Positions 1 to 12,187 of a stretch of 64,000 bases of DNA are shown in pieces. A model generated the notes under the pieces. It searched no databases. It was not told where the DNA came from and saw only the letters and a list, made by a program, of their open reading frames with translations. A program made the position numbers and the translations under genes. The number at the start of each line of letters is the position of its first letter. Position 1 is the first letter of the stretch. Location: positions 281,001 through 345,000 of the forward strand of contig BRXU01000013.1 in the NCBI GenBank assembly GCA_030267565.1, in the 5' to 3' direction. Source of the stretch: Pleodorina starrii (taxonomy: Eukaryota; Chlorophyta; Chlorophyceae; Chlamydomonadales; Volvocaceae).

Positions 1-74
1 AGCTGCGGTTGGTCAACACATGTACAGCGCGGAGACGCTACGTTAGCATTTAGGACGGACAGGTTGGTCCTGCT

Positions 75-3000
75 CTATTCCGACATGCACATGCAGCCAA
101 CATCTGTGAGAATCCCGCCGCGACCTTTCACGGGCCGATTGTGACGTGCTGGTGCTTGAAACACGGTGATTTGCCCCAGGGTCTTGTACAGGGAAATTGG
201 CGAACCGCCCAAGCCCATGGGCCTTCCAACCCATGCACGCGCCTGTCCGTGGTACATGAGCTCGTCCACTCGGAGCAAGCCCACGCGGCCATCTGCACAC
301 GACGGGCAGAACGAGGAAGCGGATGCAGTAATGATTCCACAGCCAGCCGGGCCCTTTTCAAAAATGGAGATACAGCAGGTGGTATCGAAAGCTGGTGGCC
401 CTGGTACACATTACACCGTTTGCGATGTCCTGGCAGAGGCCGGGGGAGCAGCCCACCAGGGGAATAACGTGGGGTACTTCATAGAATTACCCAAAGATGT
501 CTGCTGGCAGGGCACCTTACGGCCGGGCAGGCTATGTCAGATTTATGCATCACTCAGGGTACGCGGGCATCTGTGGGGGCTTACCTTTCGATCCAACTGC
601 CAACAGCAGCCCATCCTCACGAACAGCTATGCAGGCCGTCGAGACATTCAGCTCCACCGAAAACCAGGCGTTGCTCTGCACGACACAACAGACACAACAG
701 AGGGCCATAGGGCCAACACCGCCGCAAGCGCTTTACGGGATCGGCTTTCGCCCTCGGGACCGAAGCGTCTTCACAATATGCACTGGAATACTGCGTCGTG
801 GTGACCTTCTTCGTCGTAAGCTTAGCCCCTCCACGATCAGCTCATTGTGCGACCCACAAGTGTTATCGGCGCACGCTCACAAAACCACGGTCAGCACTAC
901 TCGCCTGCACGTTTGGAAAGGTCCGCATGTCCGTCGCGCAGAGCTGCCCAGACTCGGAGCAGGCCAGCAGTGCGCCTGAGGGAGTCTGGGGTTCGCAATC
1001 GGAGTGGGATGGAATGTAACCTTTCAGTTCGAGGGCAAAGATCAGCGCCACCGACGCGGCATCGCGAGAGGGCACCGCTGTTTGATTGATTATTACCGAC
1101 CAGAGCGGGGAGCGCTGACATCACCCTCATCCTCACCTTGTCGTAGGTGCCGAAACAGACGCCCATGACTCGGCCGCGCAGCTTGTTCGGCATGATTACG
1201 GGGCCTGATTGGGTGGGGCGTCGTCAAGCACCAGACCGAATTGGCTGAACGGAACATGGGCAGAACCCAGGAAGCGTTTGTCATCAACGTCGTGACATTG
1301 CCAGTGATACAACAAAGAGTTTCAAAGGGCCAGGTGCGGTTCGTTGCTACCTGTGACGGGGCCCAAGTTGTCCCGCGAGAAGAGGACCAAGCCGGGGGTA
1401 AATGCCGGTGGTGCATTCAGCGGCGCAAAGGAAGCGGCCCGACAAGAAATCCCATTTCCTTTCAGGGCAGCCTGCTCACCCAAGGCCATGGGCCCAATCT
1501 GCCATACCAGCACCTGCCCGTCGTCCGCGCCGGCCGCCAACCTGTACAGGGCACGGACAGACAATCAGCGACGCGGTGTTGACGTGGCCGAAGGGACACG
1601 GCAGGACGCAGAGCGATGCAGGTGCATGGTAATGCCACGGGGCTGTCGGAGGGCTGCGCCAAGTCCCGTGGTTCGGCACAGACCGACTACCTCATCCAGC
1701 TCCTTCCCGGGAGCAGTCAAGTGCTTGGTGCTTCTCAAGTTAAGGCCGGGAAGCACTGCACCTGAGTGAGCTGGATTGCTGCGAGAACGCCAGGCAGCGC
1801 TTGGCCGTCATGACCATGGGCCCCACGGGCAGCGGCCCCAGCGTACGCCGCGCTCCAGCCCCAGCCTCGTGAAGGTAAACGGCGCCGCTTGAGCTGCACA
1901 CAGGAGGTGTGCGCGGGGCAACGGGGTTCGATATGAACAGCAGTAAGGCTATGATCACCTCGCAAAGGTGCCCCACCAGCAACGGCTAAAGGAAGTGGTC
2001 AATACCAAACCGACGGGCGCGACAACGCTGCCAGCTCGAGTTCGGAAGATGATGCCTGGCAGCGTCCGTGTGCGCGCGCTCACGAAGACCGCGGTAGGGC
2101 CAAGCAAGAGGAGAAGCGTGTCACCCTTGGCGCGGGACAAGGTAATCACCAGCCCCCCAGCCCCAGCCCTTCGTACTTGGACGTCGCAATGTGGTTCGAG
2201 CTCGTTGAGGCTGCCAGTGCCAAAATTGAGTGGTTATGGTCCTCTAGTACAACCGGAGGCTTGACTGGGCCGGCGCCGCCCTGCCGAGGCGATGCAAAGA
2301 TTACGTGCAGCAAGGGGCACAGGTCATACCTGGTCTGCTCGGGGAATGCAAAGGATTTGCGCTATGCCAAGGGAATAAGGCTGTTTGGGGAACAGCAAAG
2401 GAACCGCACGTCAGGTTGGACGTCAGCGTATTATAGCAGGCCAGAACGCGTTGCAACGTGAGGGCACATCTTTCAGGGTAAAAGCTACCCAGTCCGTCAT
2501 ACAACAACACATACAAAGGGTACGTGATGTACGCTCACTCCCCCAGACCGGGCGGTGACGACTATCCGTGGGCTGCTAGCTTTTCCCAGGGTTTCCGTTG
2601 ACATTGGCGTGTTGTATACACATCGATCGTACTAGAACCGTGAGGAAGGGGCCAACATCTTCCCCGATGATGTGGGGACAGTTGCGCCATTGTCGGTGTG
2701 TCGAATAACCCCGGCCCTAACGACCAACTGCTGCACCTACCACCCATTCCCCATGCCGCCAATCACACCTAGGGCCTACCAGGAGAGATTGCATGTCGTA
2801 AACGCTGAGGCTTCCAGGCACGCTGCTTTGTACCACAACCAAGCACCTCCCATCGCCGCTGATGCGGGCCAACAACGGCCCCGAAGGCAAGGACAAAATG
2901 ATGGGCGGTTTCTCCTTGTCTGGTTGTTTCAGGGTATCGACCACGTGAATTACAGCGTTTCCTCCTTGTGTAGTGAGGAACGCCTTGCCGTTCTTCAACC

Positions 3001-3127
3001 AAAGCGCGCTGCCCTGGCGTAGGGTGCCGCTTTCCTGCCACACACATTGCGTTCCTAAATTGCCATCAACGTAAAGGAGTCTGGCTGTGTTACTGCTAAC
3101 CGCGATAAAGGCCCCGTTCTCGGTCAT
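75..3127 (-). CDS. WD40-like beta-propeller protein, multi-exon
   Basis: I do not recognise the exact family, but several exons read as WD40 blades. Proposed exons in coding order: 3127-2780 (ATG at 3127), 2380-2330, a poorly resolved part 2280-1959, 1893-1762, 1541-1480, 1204-1137, 985-905, 675-585 and 292-75 (stop TAG). Outside the unresolved part, codon phases agree at each junction. Blade-like pieces include 'AAGADDGQVLVWQIG' (F exon, 1541-1480), 'SGALLACSESGQLCATDMR' (985-905) and 'LLLAVGSKDGRVGLL' across the last junction. The intron after 905 starts with GC (GCGAGT). Near 2180 two good coding stretches lie in different frames with no room for an intron, so an exon is misplaced or a frame is broken. 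No signal peptide or membrane segment is evident. WD40 scaffolds act in many complexes; the specific role is unknown. A downstream 3' exon beyond position 75 cannot be excluded. Confidence 0.6.
2177..2280 (-). other. WD40-like exon in a conflicting frame
   Basis: After an acceptor at 2281-2283 this stretch reads 'LEDHNHSILALAAS' followed by 'SNHIATS', a typical blade start. The next coding stretch (about 2150-1959, containing 'LVITLSRAKGDTLLLLLG') is in another frame and begins within a few bases. A donor-like GTACGA lies at 2176, but no acceptor leaves an intron of usable length. Either this piece or the next is mis-called, or a one- or two-base shift exists here. Confidence 0.35.
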
Positions 3128-3711
3128 TTTCTCAGTCACATAAATTGGTGCAGGTCACGCAAAGTATTTCGTAGCGGATAGACTACCTGAACATTTATGC
3201 ATTGTATATGATGTAACAGCGACTGACAAAAGAGCGACCGAAAGACAAGCGGTGTGCAAAAAAGTCAAACGTCGATTTGCCGTGCAACCGTGCAAATTTT
3301 AGTCCAATGTCCTTCAAGCGTCGCTGGTAAAGATTACAGCTCTATTTCTCTGAGTGACAGGCCCATGGCGGGTGCGTCAGCGGCCGTGTGTTCAAACCTG
3401 TCAATTTTTAAATGGCGAAATTTCCTGTCCAACAGCCTGGTCCGCGTGTGGGAACGCGCAGCAGCCGCTCCGCCTTTTATATGAGCATCCGGAATTTTTG
3501 GAATGCCTTGGGGGCCTTAAATCCGCCCGTTTGGCCGCCCGCCCGTCCGGCCTGCCCTTGGCGTGCCCGTGCACCCTTCGTCTGCGTGAAACCCCCAGTA
3601 ACTACCATAGAACTTTCACGTGATCACACAATATTCAGTAATAATTTGAGGATCGACGTGGGTTGCCCAGTCTGCGAACCCGCTGCCCTGCGGCTGCGAC
3701 TGTCGTGGGGC
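3128..3711. other. Intergenic: 5' flank of WD40 gene and 3' UTR of BAHD gene
   Basis: About 580 bases separate two same-strand genes. The stretch is less GC-rich than its neighbours and holds no convincing coding sequence. It should contain the BAHD 3' UTR and the promoter of the WD40-like gene. Confidence 0.5.
3334..3338 (-). terminator. Candidate polyadenylation signal (TGTAA) of BAHD gene
   Basis: TTACA on the plus strand is TGTAA on the minus strand, the usual polyadenylation signal of volvocine algae. It lies about 375 bases past the BAHD stop codon, a normal 3' UTR length for these algae. Confidence 0.5.
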
Positions 3712-6700
3712 TTAATGGAAGGTGGCCCCTGGCACCAGCTCCCGCAACACACGACTGCCCCGAAGCGCCGACGCCGCGCCCTCCGGAACCGCGATGAAGA
3801 TGTTCAGCCCTCCCGCCGTTCGGGAATACGACTCTGGCAGTGACGCCGAAACCACGCCACCGTCCGCACGGGGCGCATGGGCGGAAGAACCGCCACAGGA
3901 CAGGGGCGGGGCCCGCGCTGTGGCCAGATGCTCCCGATCACTGAAGCCAGACGCCGACGCATCAGCGGTGGAGGCGGTAATTGCGGCAGTCCTTCCAGGC
4001 GGCGCCGCCGCCATGACCGCCGCAGACCATGGTGGGCTCGGCGTCAGCAGGGACTGGAACTGGACCGGCTGGTTCCGGAGCCCGGTCTCGTCAGAGCCGC
4101 CAGGGCCGAAATCCAGGTTCCAGTACGGCATCTGCCAGCTCGTCAAAATGGCATCCTGCGCTCCCACGCATCACCGAGATGCCGGTGGGCGCGAAGGGCG
4201 GAATAGTTTGGCGGCGGCGGCAGGAGGTCAGTGGGAGCGCTCCGAAACCGATCGGACAATGGCCATGCACACAAAGCGCAGTCGATGCCACACGGCGCCA
4301 GGGGCAATGCAGCGGAGGCAGGAAGGCCCGGTGCCACGCGCGCGCCAGCGGGAGAGTGGGTCGCGGGGCACAGCGCTTGTGCGTGCGGCCGCACGGAGTG
4401 GTGTTCAGCAGTGCGGACTTGACCGACCCCATGAACCCACCTCACCACCCCCTCCATCCACCGGCCCCACCACTCCCCGCTCACACAAACGCACACACAC
4501 CTGCTGACAGCACACACGGGCCATCATTGCTGCCTGAGCGCTGAGGGGCGCAGCCAGCTGGGTCGCCACGGTGCGGAGCACCTGCGGAGGGACACGGCGT
4601 TGGGAACAGTCGGATGACGGGTATCAATTCCGGGCCGGTCTCAGAGGGTGTCGAGGGGCCGCAAGAGGACAGGGCGGGAAAACAAACAAACGCAGGCAAG
4701 TCCGCAGTTCCCCACACGGGAAGGAGGGTGGCCTCCGGCCACCAGCAGTGCAGTCCAGGCCAGTGCGCACCTGCTCCGCCCCGTCCGGCCCCTCCCGCAG
4801 CTCCCGCACGCAGCCGCGGACAGCCGCCGCACCGCGACGCAGCGAGCAGACCGCGCAGTAGCCGCCTCCGAACGCGGACGAAGAGCCGACGGCGGCGCTG
4901 GCAGCCGTCCCGCGAATGATGTGACCGATGCCGCAGGCGGCGCAACGCGGCTCGCCGCCCACCGCCACGCCGAGTGGCTGGCCCAACGCGGCGCCGCTGC
5001 TCGCGGTGGCGGCGTCAGGGCCGGCGGCACCGGCTTGAGTCGCTGGGTTCCGGGCCACCGCGGCGGTTGGCATCGGCGCCACCGAAGGCGAAGGTACGTG
5101 CAGACACCAGACACCATTACCGAAGTACCCCGGCGGCACCGTTTCGGAGGCAGCAGCAGCGGAGGCGGCGGTACCGCCGCCAGGCGGCCGGTGCGCTGCC
5201 AGTCGGCCGTTTCGGCGCAGATCAATTGCAAGGCCCATGTAGCCACCCCCGCCGCCACGGCCGTCCTTGGCAGCGGTGCCCGGCGGCGGCCTGCCCCTCA
5301 GGTCGCAGACCAGCAGCCACACCAGTGCCGCGATGGCGTCGTTGGTGCTGATGGTGGCGGTGGAGGAGGCGGCGGTAGGGGCGCCGGGCGGGCCCGGCAG
5401 CGACAGGTTCGTCGGTACCGGTGCGGGGCCGCTGGCCAGCATCTGCACTCGAGAGTGGAGAAGGGAAGGGACGAGGAGGGAGTGCGTAGAGGGTTCATTT
5501 TGTGTTCATGGGCGAAGGCCTGGGTTTCAGTGAAGGCTCATAAGGCTGGGTGTGGGAGGAGCGGGCGGCGACTCAGGGAGAGGGCGAGTGCGGGCAGAGA
5601 GGACCCGACGCCAGCGGTGCGGTGCAGCGCAGCGATGTACATTTGGCGGCAAATTAAGACGACACTGCAGCAGCACGACCCGCGGGGTTATCCACGCGAC
5701 CCGGGACGGACAAGCGACGTCCACTCTCTGCAAGCATCCCGATGAGCTAAGCCCCATCCCACGATTGGGCCCACGAATGGCCTCTCCTCGCCCTCCCTCC
5801 CTCCTCCCTCCCGCCATCCCTCCCTGCCAATGCCGGTAACGCGGTCCTCACCTTGAGCCGAGCGACCTGGTCGGGAGGCAGGTGGATCACCTCACAGCTC
5901 AGCGAGCGGCCCGAGGCCCCCCGCCACCGCCGCTCCTCCGCCACCACCGCCCGAGCCAGGCGGCCAGCTGCCCGCAGCGAGCCGCCCCACCCGCCGGAAC
6001 CCACCTGCGGCCATACCGGCGACACCACCACACGTCACACGAGACACGTCGTCGCACTTCGTTCTGAGACTTCTGCGCAGCGGAGCACACTACCCCGCCT
6101 GGTTGCCGGCTTGCCACATCCCAACAACAGCAGCACAGCACCTCGGCCCGCCGCTCACCTACGGAATCCAGGATCCCCATTTCCGGATTCAGATTCCGGG
6201 CCATCTACTCTGGATTCTGCTTTCCACGATTCCACCCCTCACCTGTTGAATCTGCAGGCCGCTTAGCAGAGTCCCAGACGAGATGCCGTTGCCGGGGCTG
6301 CCGTTGCTGCTGCGACCGGTGCCACCGCTGCGATCGCCACCTCTGGACGCGCCTCTCACGCCCCGACCCGCCACCCTTGGCTCCGGAGCCGCATCCAGGA
6401 AGAAGCACGACCGGTCAAATGTCAGTGTGGCCTGGGCCTGGGCCTGCTGCTGTTCCTGACGCAGGTCCGGCGCCGGCGGGGTCACTTGCTGCTGCGGCGA
6501 CCGCGACGACGGTGGCAGCTGTGCCGGCACCGCCAAGGATGTCCACCGGGGCGCCAGCGGCGGTGGAGGCAGCGGCGGTGACACGGGCGCGGCGAGCAGT
6601 TGGGCAACTGATGAGCAGTTGGCCGTTAAGGAGGCCGCCACACGAGCCGCAGGACCTTGACTCGCGGCTTTCATCTTTTCGTCGCCTCCCTCTGTCGCTG

Positions 6701-9700
6701 CCGCCGCCGCAGCCTCTGCCTGCTGCTGCTGGCTCTTTTTGGGCCGCGCTCCTGGGGCACTGTGCGGCTCATCGGGCTCATCTGCAGGGCCCAGCTGCTG
6801 CGCAGCCTCCGTCTCCGCCTCCGCCTTCCGCTCATCATCCAATCCGTCGCCCAGCGACCTGCGGCCCACGTCGCCAGTGCCGCTGCAGTTCCTGGCCCAG
6901 GTCATCGTCATGGTCGCTTCCGGCGGTTCCGTCGACTCCATCCCCACCTCCGCTGCGGCCACGCCCTCGGCGTCCGCCGAACCACCACAGGATGATGACG
7001 ATCGCGGCTGGGCGCGCGGTGACGGCTGTGAGGGTGAGTCTGGCGGTGGCGGCGGCGGTGGCGGCAGTGGTGGCGGCGGCGGCGGCGGCGCCACCGCCAC
7101 CGCCGCCCCCGTCAACGCCTGTAGCGCCCGCCGGTAGTTGGCCGCCAAACGGTCCAGGAAGCGCGAGGCTGAGCTCCCGTCTGCGACGCAAAAACGGTCC
7201 CCGAGTTGACCCCACGTCATCATCATTAACCGGGGAAACGCAGGACAAGCGGTGCAGTAGCTGTTGATTACACGATGAGAGATTGAACGTGCTACGGACG
7301 TGATTGAACGCTTGGCCGATTTTGAGCTGATCCCACTGTGGGCCCAATGTGTACTCTACAACCCTCGTCGCCTGTCAGCTTGTATGTCGGTTTGCTTCTT
7401 CGGACTGTCGTACTTCACCCCCGGAAGCCCTCACACCACTCCTCACCGAGCACGGCATGGTGGATGGTGATGGCCAGGATGCAGCCGCCGTCCAGCGGAG
7501 GCGGAGGGAGGTGACAGGCGGCCCCCGACGGAGTCAAGATGGCAGCGGCGGCGGCGGCGGTGGCAGGCCAGCAGCCCGCGCCCAGGACCTGCGCCACCTT
7601 GGCCTCCACGGCCGCCGGGCCCACCGCCGCATGCGTGTGCGCGTGTGGGTGACCCGCGGGTCGCGGCAGTAGGTGCGTCAGACGCACCTTGAGAAGGGGC
7701 TCCTCGCCGCGCAGCGCCGCGTCCGTGTCCATGGTCTGTAAGTTCGGCGCGGTACGACAGTGCCCCGGAGGCGGAGGCGACCGCGATCAGGCTTGCGGTG
7801 TCTTCGGTGTCGAGTGTGGGCGGGTCACAAGCCGTAACAGACATACGGTACCCCTCCCCCACAGGAAATTTAGTGAAGGTATTTGCTCAGCAGTGACAAA
7901 ACCACACAGCGGAGAAGTTGCTTCGCGCAAAATCCGAAATCACGTTGACGTCGGTGACATGCCCCAGGCAATTGCCGTACCTCGAAGTACGGCGGCATCT
8001 CCCCGCCCATTTGGCTGAAGCGCCTCCCCAGCGCCTCCAGGGCCAGGAAGTGCTCCAGGGGGGCTGAGCCACTGACCGCCTCCCGGAGCGTCGCGCCGCT
8101 GTTGCACAGCTGTACGGAAAAGGCGCAGCTGCGCCGCGCCTGGAGCCTCCGCAGCCGGTGGCCGACGCCACTGGGGCCCCGCAACCTTACAAGGGGGGGT
8201 TAGGGGGGGCGGGCGGGCGTTGTTCGTTACAGGTGCAATCACCCACTTGAGTGTGGGAAGGGAGTGAGGGTGGTTGGGGTACAGTCCGCGGATACAGGCA
8301 CCGTGCGCGGTGGCGGGGCCCGGGGCGCTCTTCACTCGCCCTAGCAACCACCAGACCTCATATGGAGAGGTATGGCTGCATCGGTCCCTCGGTCCGCCCC
8401 CGCCTTCAAAGGACGGCCCTCATCCCCCTCCCCCCCGCGCCTCAACGAGCCCTGAGGCCACCCCCCACCCCCCACCTCCCCCACCCACCCACCCACCTGC
8501 CAGCCAGCAGCGGAAACTCCCCCAGAGTCTGCGACAGAGCCTCGGCCAGACGACCGCCGTCCAGATCGTACGGCAGCCACATCGCCTGTTGCGGCGCGGG
8601 AACGTTGGATCATAGCAGGCACATACGAAAACGGTGTGTGTGGACACTGCACACTCCTGCGCTGTAAGCAAGCTGAACTGGATTGCCGGGTGAGGACAGC
8701 CGACACCTGGGGCCAGCTGAGGCATCGCATGTCCGCACGCGGGCCCCGGTCCCCGCCTGCCTTCCGTGCTTGCGGTCAGCGGGCAGGCGGGCGACAACGC
8801 AAGAACGCAGGGCAGTCCCCTCGACCCCAGGGGTGCCCCCAAGACCCCGGGACGGACGGCGGTCCCCACCTTTGGGTTCAGGCAGGTCAGCATCATGCCG
8901 TGATCCAATGGGCTCAACTGCGGGGCGAGGCAGGGCGGGTCGGATCGGAGGGGATTGCAACGGAGGAGGAAAGCTTCCGAGGTGGGGGCGACACGGGGCT
9001 GGAGAGGACGGTAAGAGGTCTCGCGGTCGCACTGCTGCCAGACTCAACCGCATACATGCGAAAGGGCGCAAGGGCGCCTGCAGTCACCCGGAGGGTGCAC
9101 ACATACCGAGACGATGGCGTCGGCAAGCCGGCAGACAGGCCACCCAGGAAATGCGATGCGTTGCGATGACTTCCATTGTCCCCCAATGTCAATGTGACCC
9201 CCAAATGCAGTTGGCCTTTGAACAGTCTCAACACGATCACAGTCGTCCGCGAAGGTCACCCCCGGACCGCTCTGGTCTGTTGCAACCCAAACAACTGCCC
9301 GCCCAGGACGGATGAATGGATGAATGGATGGATGGGAGGGTGGGTGGGTGACTTGGAGCCGCGCTCACCCGGATGGCCGGCGGATCGGCTGAACCGTGGG
9401 TCAACGGCGGCGACCCGGCGGCGCGAATGGTTCGCACAGGACCCAACCAGTCGGGGCTGCCGGGAGCTTTGGCGGCCAGGCCTTGGAGATGCACCTGTAA
9501 GGAATTTGAGAGGGAAGGGGGGCGGGTTTGCTGCGCCGAGCAGAAGGGCATGAGAGGGGGATGAGCCTCCTGGGCAAAGCTGGCGGAGAGGGACCGAGGG
9601 ACGGCTTGGGTGCGACTTCTTGTCCGGGCCGGACCGGAAAGCGGCCGCAACAGCTTTGCAAGGGGAAGTTGGCAACGGTGTGTGCAGGAAGGGGAAAGAG

Positions 9701-10274
9701 TAGAAGTGGAGGGCGACGGCGCCGCTTGTGTACGACAGTTCGGCAGGAGCTGCAGGTCCTGCGTGGTGTACGACAATACCCGCAATCGAAAATCGTGAGG
9801 ACGCCGCTTTCTTGCGTACCTTGCCGTCAGACCGTCCAACTCCCACAACCGCCGCGCTGGCAGCCGACACCGAAGCATCGACGGCGGCGGCGGCGCTGTT
9901 CGCCTGGACCCGGAGAGACCTCTGCGGCCCCGGGTTCAGAGACTGCGACGGCGGTGTCAGCGCTCCGATGGCGTCATCGCGGACTCCGATATCATCAGAG
10001 CTGACGGCGGCGGCGGCGGCGGTGTGTGCAGCTGCGGCATCAGCGGCGGAGCCAGCGGTGGCGGCGCAGCGCTGCGAGCCGCTGGTCGCTATTGGGTCCT
10101 TCCCCCACTCGCTGAACACCGACGAATCTGCCCCCAGCTGAATGACGCGTGCACCAGACACGGACACGGACTTTGCCGCTTCGTCGAATGGCGGTGGTGC
10201 TGCTGCTCTTGCATCTGCCGTCCCCTTCTTAGGCAGCGTTGATGTAAGGTCCCCCCAACGGCCCTCTCCGCCAT

Positions 10275-10320
<46 letters not shown>

Positions 10321-10392
10321 GCCACCAGTTTTGCTGCCGCCGCCACCGCCATCGAAGAAGGCCGGCAAGCATGCGAGCCTAAACCGTCCCAT
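3712..10392 (-). CDS. BAHD-family acyl-CoA-dependent acyltransferase
   Basis: BAHD enzymes (plant HCT type) transfer an acyl group from acyl-CoA to an alcohol or amine in the cytosol; the substrate cannot be predicted here. Exons: 10392-9820, 8917-8870, 8585-8497, 8185-7981, 7735-7447, 7180-6243, 6004-5852, 5442-4771, 4155-3712. All eight junctions keep phase and give 1136 residues. Family marks in order: LSPLDHG (192-198), 'LSQTLGEFPLLAGR' (about 224-237), catalytic HHAVLDG (397-403, His398 as general base, Asp402 structural, codon split by an intron), 'STNDAIAALVWLL' and 'PPGYFGNGV' in exon 8, and DFGPG (from about residue 1004) where the family has DFGWG. Normal length is 430-480; the excess is Ala/Gly/Pro/Gln low-complexity sequence in exons 1, 6 and 8. 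Exon 1 is the least certain: it is mostly low complexity and was chosen by phase and start codon. No secretion signal is evident. Confidence 0.82.
7651..7662. repeat. GACCCGCGGGTC palindrome inside BAHD exon 5
   Basis: Perfect 12-bp palindrome of the dispersed GACCCNNGGGTC family, within coding sequence; it contributes residues Arg-Pro-Ala-Gly in a variable stretch of the acyltransferase before the HHAVLDG motif. Confidence 0.8.
10277..10322. repeat. (GCT)n trinucleotide tract in BAHD exon 1
   Basis: About 15 perfect triplets. In the frame proposed for exon 1 the minus strand reads GCA codons and gives a run of 15 alanines; the other minus frames would give glutamine or serine. Length polymorphism between strains is expected. 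Confidence 0.85.
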
Positions 10393-12187
10393 GGGTCACT
10401 GGTGACTGATTGGCGGTCGCTTCGCTGCGTGACGAGGTATGGCTGACGAAGGGGCTTGTGGTGCTCGTTACGGCCCCGAGTGCAAGCTGGAGCCAAATGA
10501 GGTTCGCACAGTCCTTCTTGCAGAAGTGAAGCGTTGGAGAGGAACTGCTCCGGGAAATGCAAGCATCACCTCAATACCCAAGCCAATTGGGGCATATCGC
10601 AAATACACATGCCCGCCTTCGTTTCTACGTATGTCGCTGATTTAGCGGCTAGTGGTACCGGTGCTGGTTGAACAATACGTCGCGGGTAGGAAGTCAAGGG
10701 TAAGCAGTAGCAGCAACCTGGGGGGGAGACAGCAGTGGCTGCAACCTTTCAGCGGACGACCGACACTCAAAATAACAAGCCAAATCTCTCTTAGCATGAC
10801 TCAAAATCCCAAATGTCCTCGCGTGTCATGAAGGAAACAGCGATGACAGGCGACCTCTGCGAATTGGTCGCCCCGGAAAGCGGCACGTGGTTGGTTGACG
10901 GTTGTTCGGCGGTTCCGAGAAATCAGGTTGGGGTTCCGACGAGTTGCCAGCCTGCCCGGTCAAGCGATGGGAGACAGGGACAAGTATGCGCATATCGACT
11001 GCTGCGAGCATATGGAACACAGTAAACTTGGCGGCGGTTTAGTTCTGGCAGGTTGTCGCGTACTTCGGAGGCTCAGCCTCGCCACCGCGGCCGTCGGCGC
11101 GCGCGGCCTGGCAGCATCTAGGCGGCACTAAAGAAGCGGCATCCTGCGGCATTTCGCTGGCGCTCAGCGCACACGAAATGGTCATATGCCTTTCTTCTCT
11201 GCAGAAGGAATTCTGGACTTAAGTTTTCATGTGCTCTCGGCGCTGCGGCCCTGGTCGAGAAATTTCTCACAGCGGGAATGTGCCGCGCCGTGCTAACCAA
11301 CCAAGCGGAACATATTGTGTTCAATTATTGTTCAGTGATGTCCAATGGCAGCGGCGGACGACAGCCCCCACGGTCGATGTTGCCTGACGAATAAAATGCC
11401 ATACCGACGGAACTTGCCGATGAAGATAAGAAGGGAAGGGAAGGGATGCAGGTCCGAGTGACGCAGGAAAGCATCAGTAAGCGCAAAGCCGAGGGCTGCT
11501 GGAGGTTGCAGGGGGCTGCTGAGTCAGCATGGGAGACCCGCGGGTCTGTCTGCGCGGACCCTCTTGTCACCCAATAGGTCTATATCACTTTCACCGTAAT
11601 GTCCCAGTCTCTGACACTAGCTATGTCCAAGTCAGGGCGCGACTGTGGTACCCATTTTGGCTCACTGTAGTACAGGTTCAAGGACGAAAACGACATCGGC
11701 AGTCGCTTTCGCGCGCACCCATACCAGTAACTGCGTCTTGACCCAAGACGTTCTCAAGACGATTCCCGAGACGTTCAAACACATAAGCACCCACCTCCTT
11801 TTGTCTTTACCAGGTTCCTTCCGTAAGGTTTCCTGTCTGTGCTCCATAAGTTGCGAGCGAGCCAATATCGCAGCCGCCGGCTACCGCTTTTCTTGACAGC
11901 GCGTTTCCAGGCGCATTTCGCGGCGATCGGCAAGAGGCTCGGCCACGCTCCTCCTGCGGGTGAGGCCCAGACGGCGTTGTGGCTTCCGAAAGCAATCGCC
12001 GCCTCCCGTGGTCAGACCTCTTTGGCTTGGCACCATTTCGCAATTTAGAGCTGTCACGACAGCTTCTGCTGGAACGATTTGGTGAGCTTCACCACAGTAC
12101 CATTTCCATGTCAGTCTGCCGGTTTGCGCGCCCTACCTTTCGCTGTATCCGCGCTTTAGGCTCCATCCGTCGGCTCCTTTCGAAGCT
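10393..12187. other. Intergenic region between divergent genes
   Basis: About 1.8 kb between the BAHD start (minus) and the next plus gene; both promoters should lie here. It is less GC-rich than the genes. Short open frames exist (for example minus 11118-11324) but show no recognisable domain and no splice chain. A GACCCGCGGGTC palindrome sits at 11535-11546. Confidence 0.45.

Noticed and set aside
1117..1137. Splice of the WD40 exon at 1137 to an acceptor only 22 bases away
   Set aside because: Too short for an intron; an acceptor at 986-988 gives matching phase and a better blade sequence.
3722..5745. Plus-strand frames of 261 and 365 codons
   Set aside because: Antisense shadows of BAHD exons 8-9, which carry family motifs on the minus strand.
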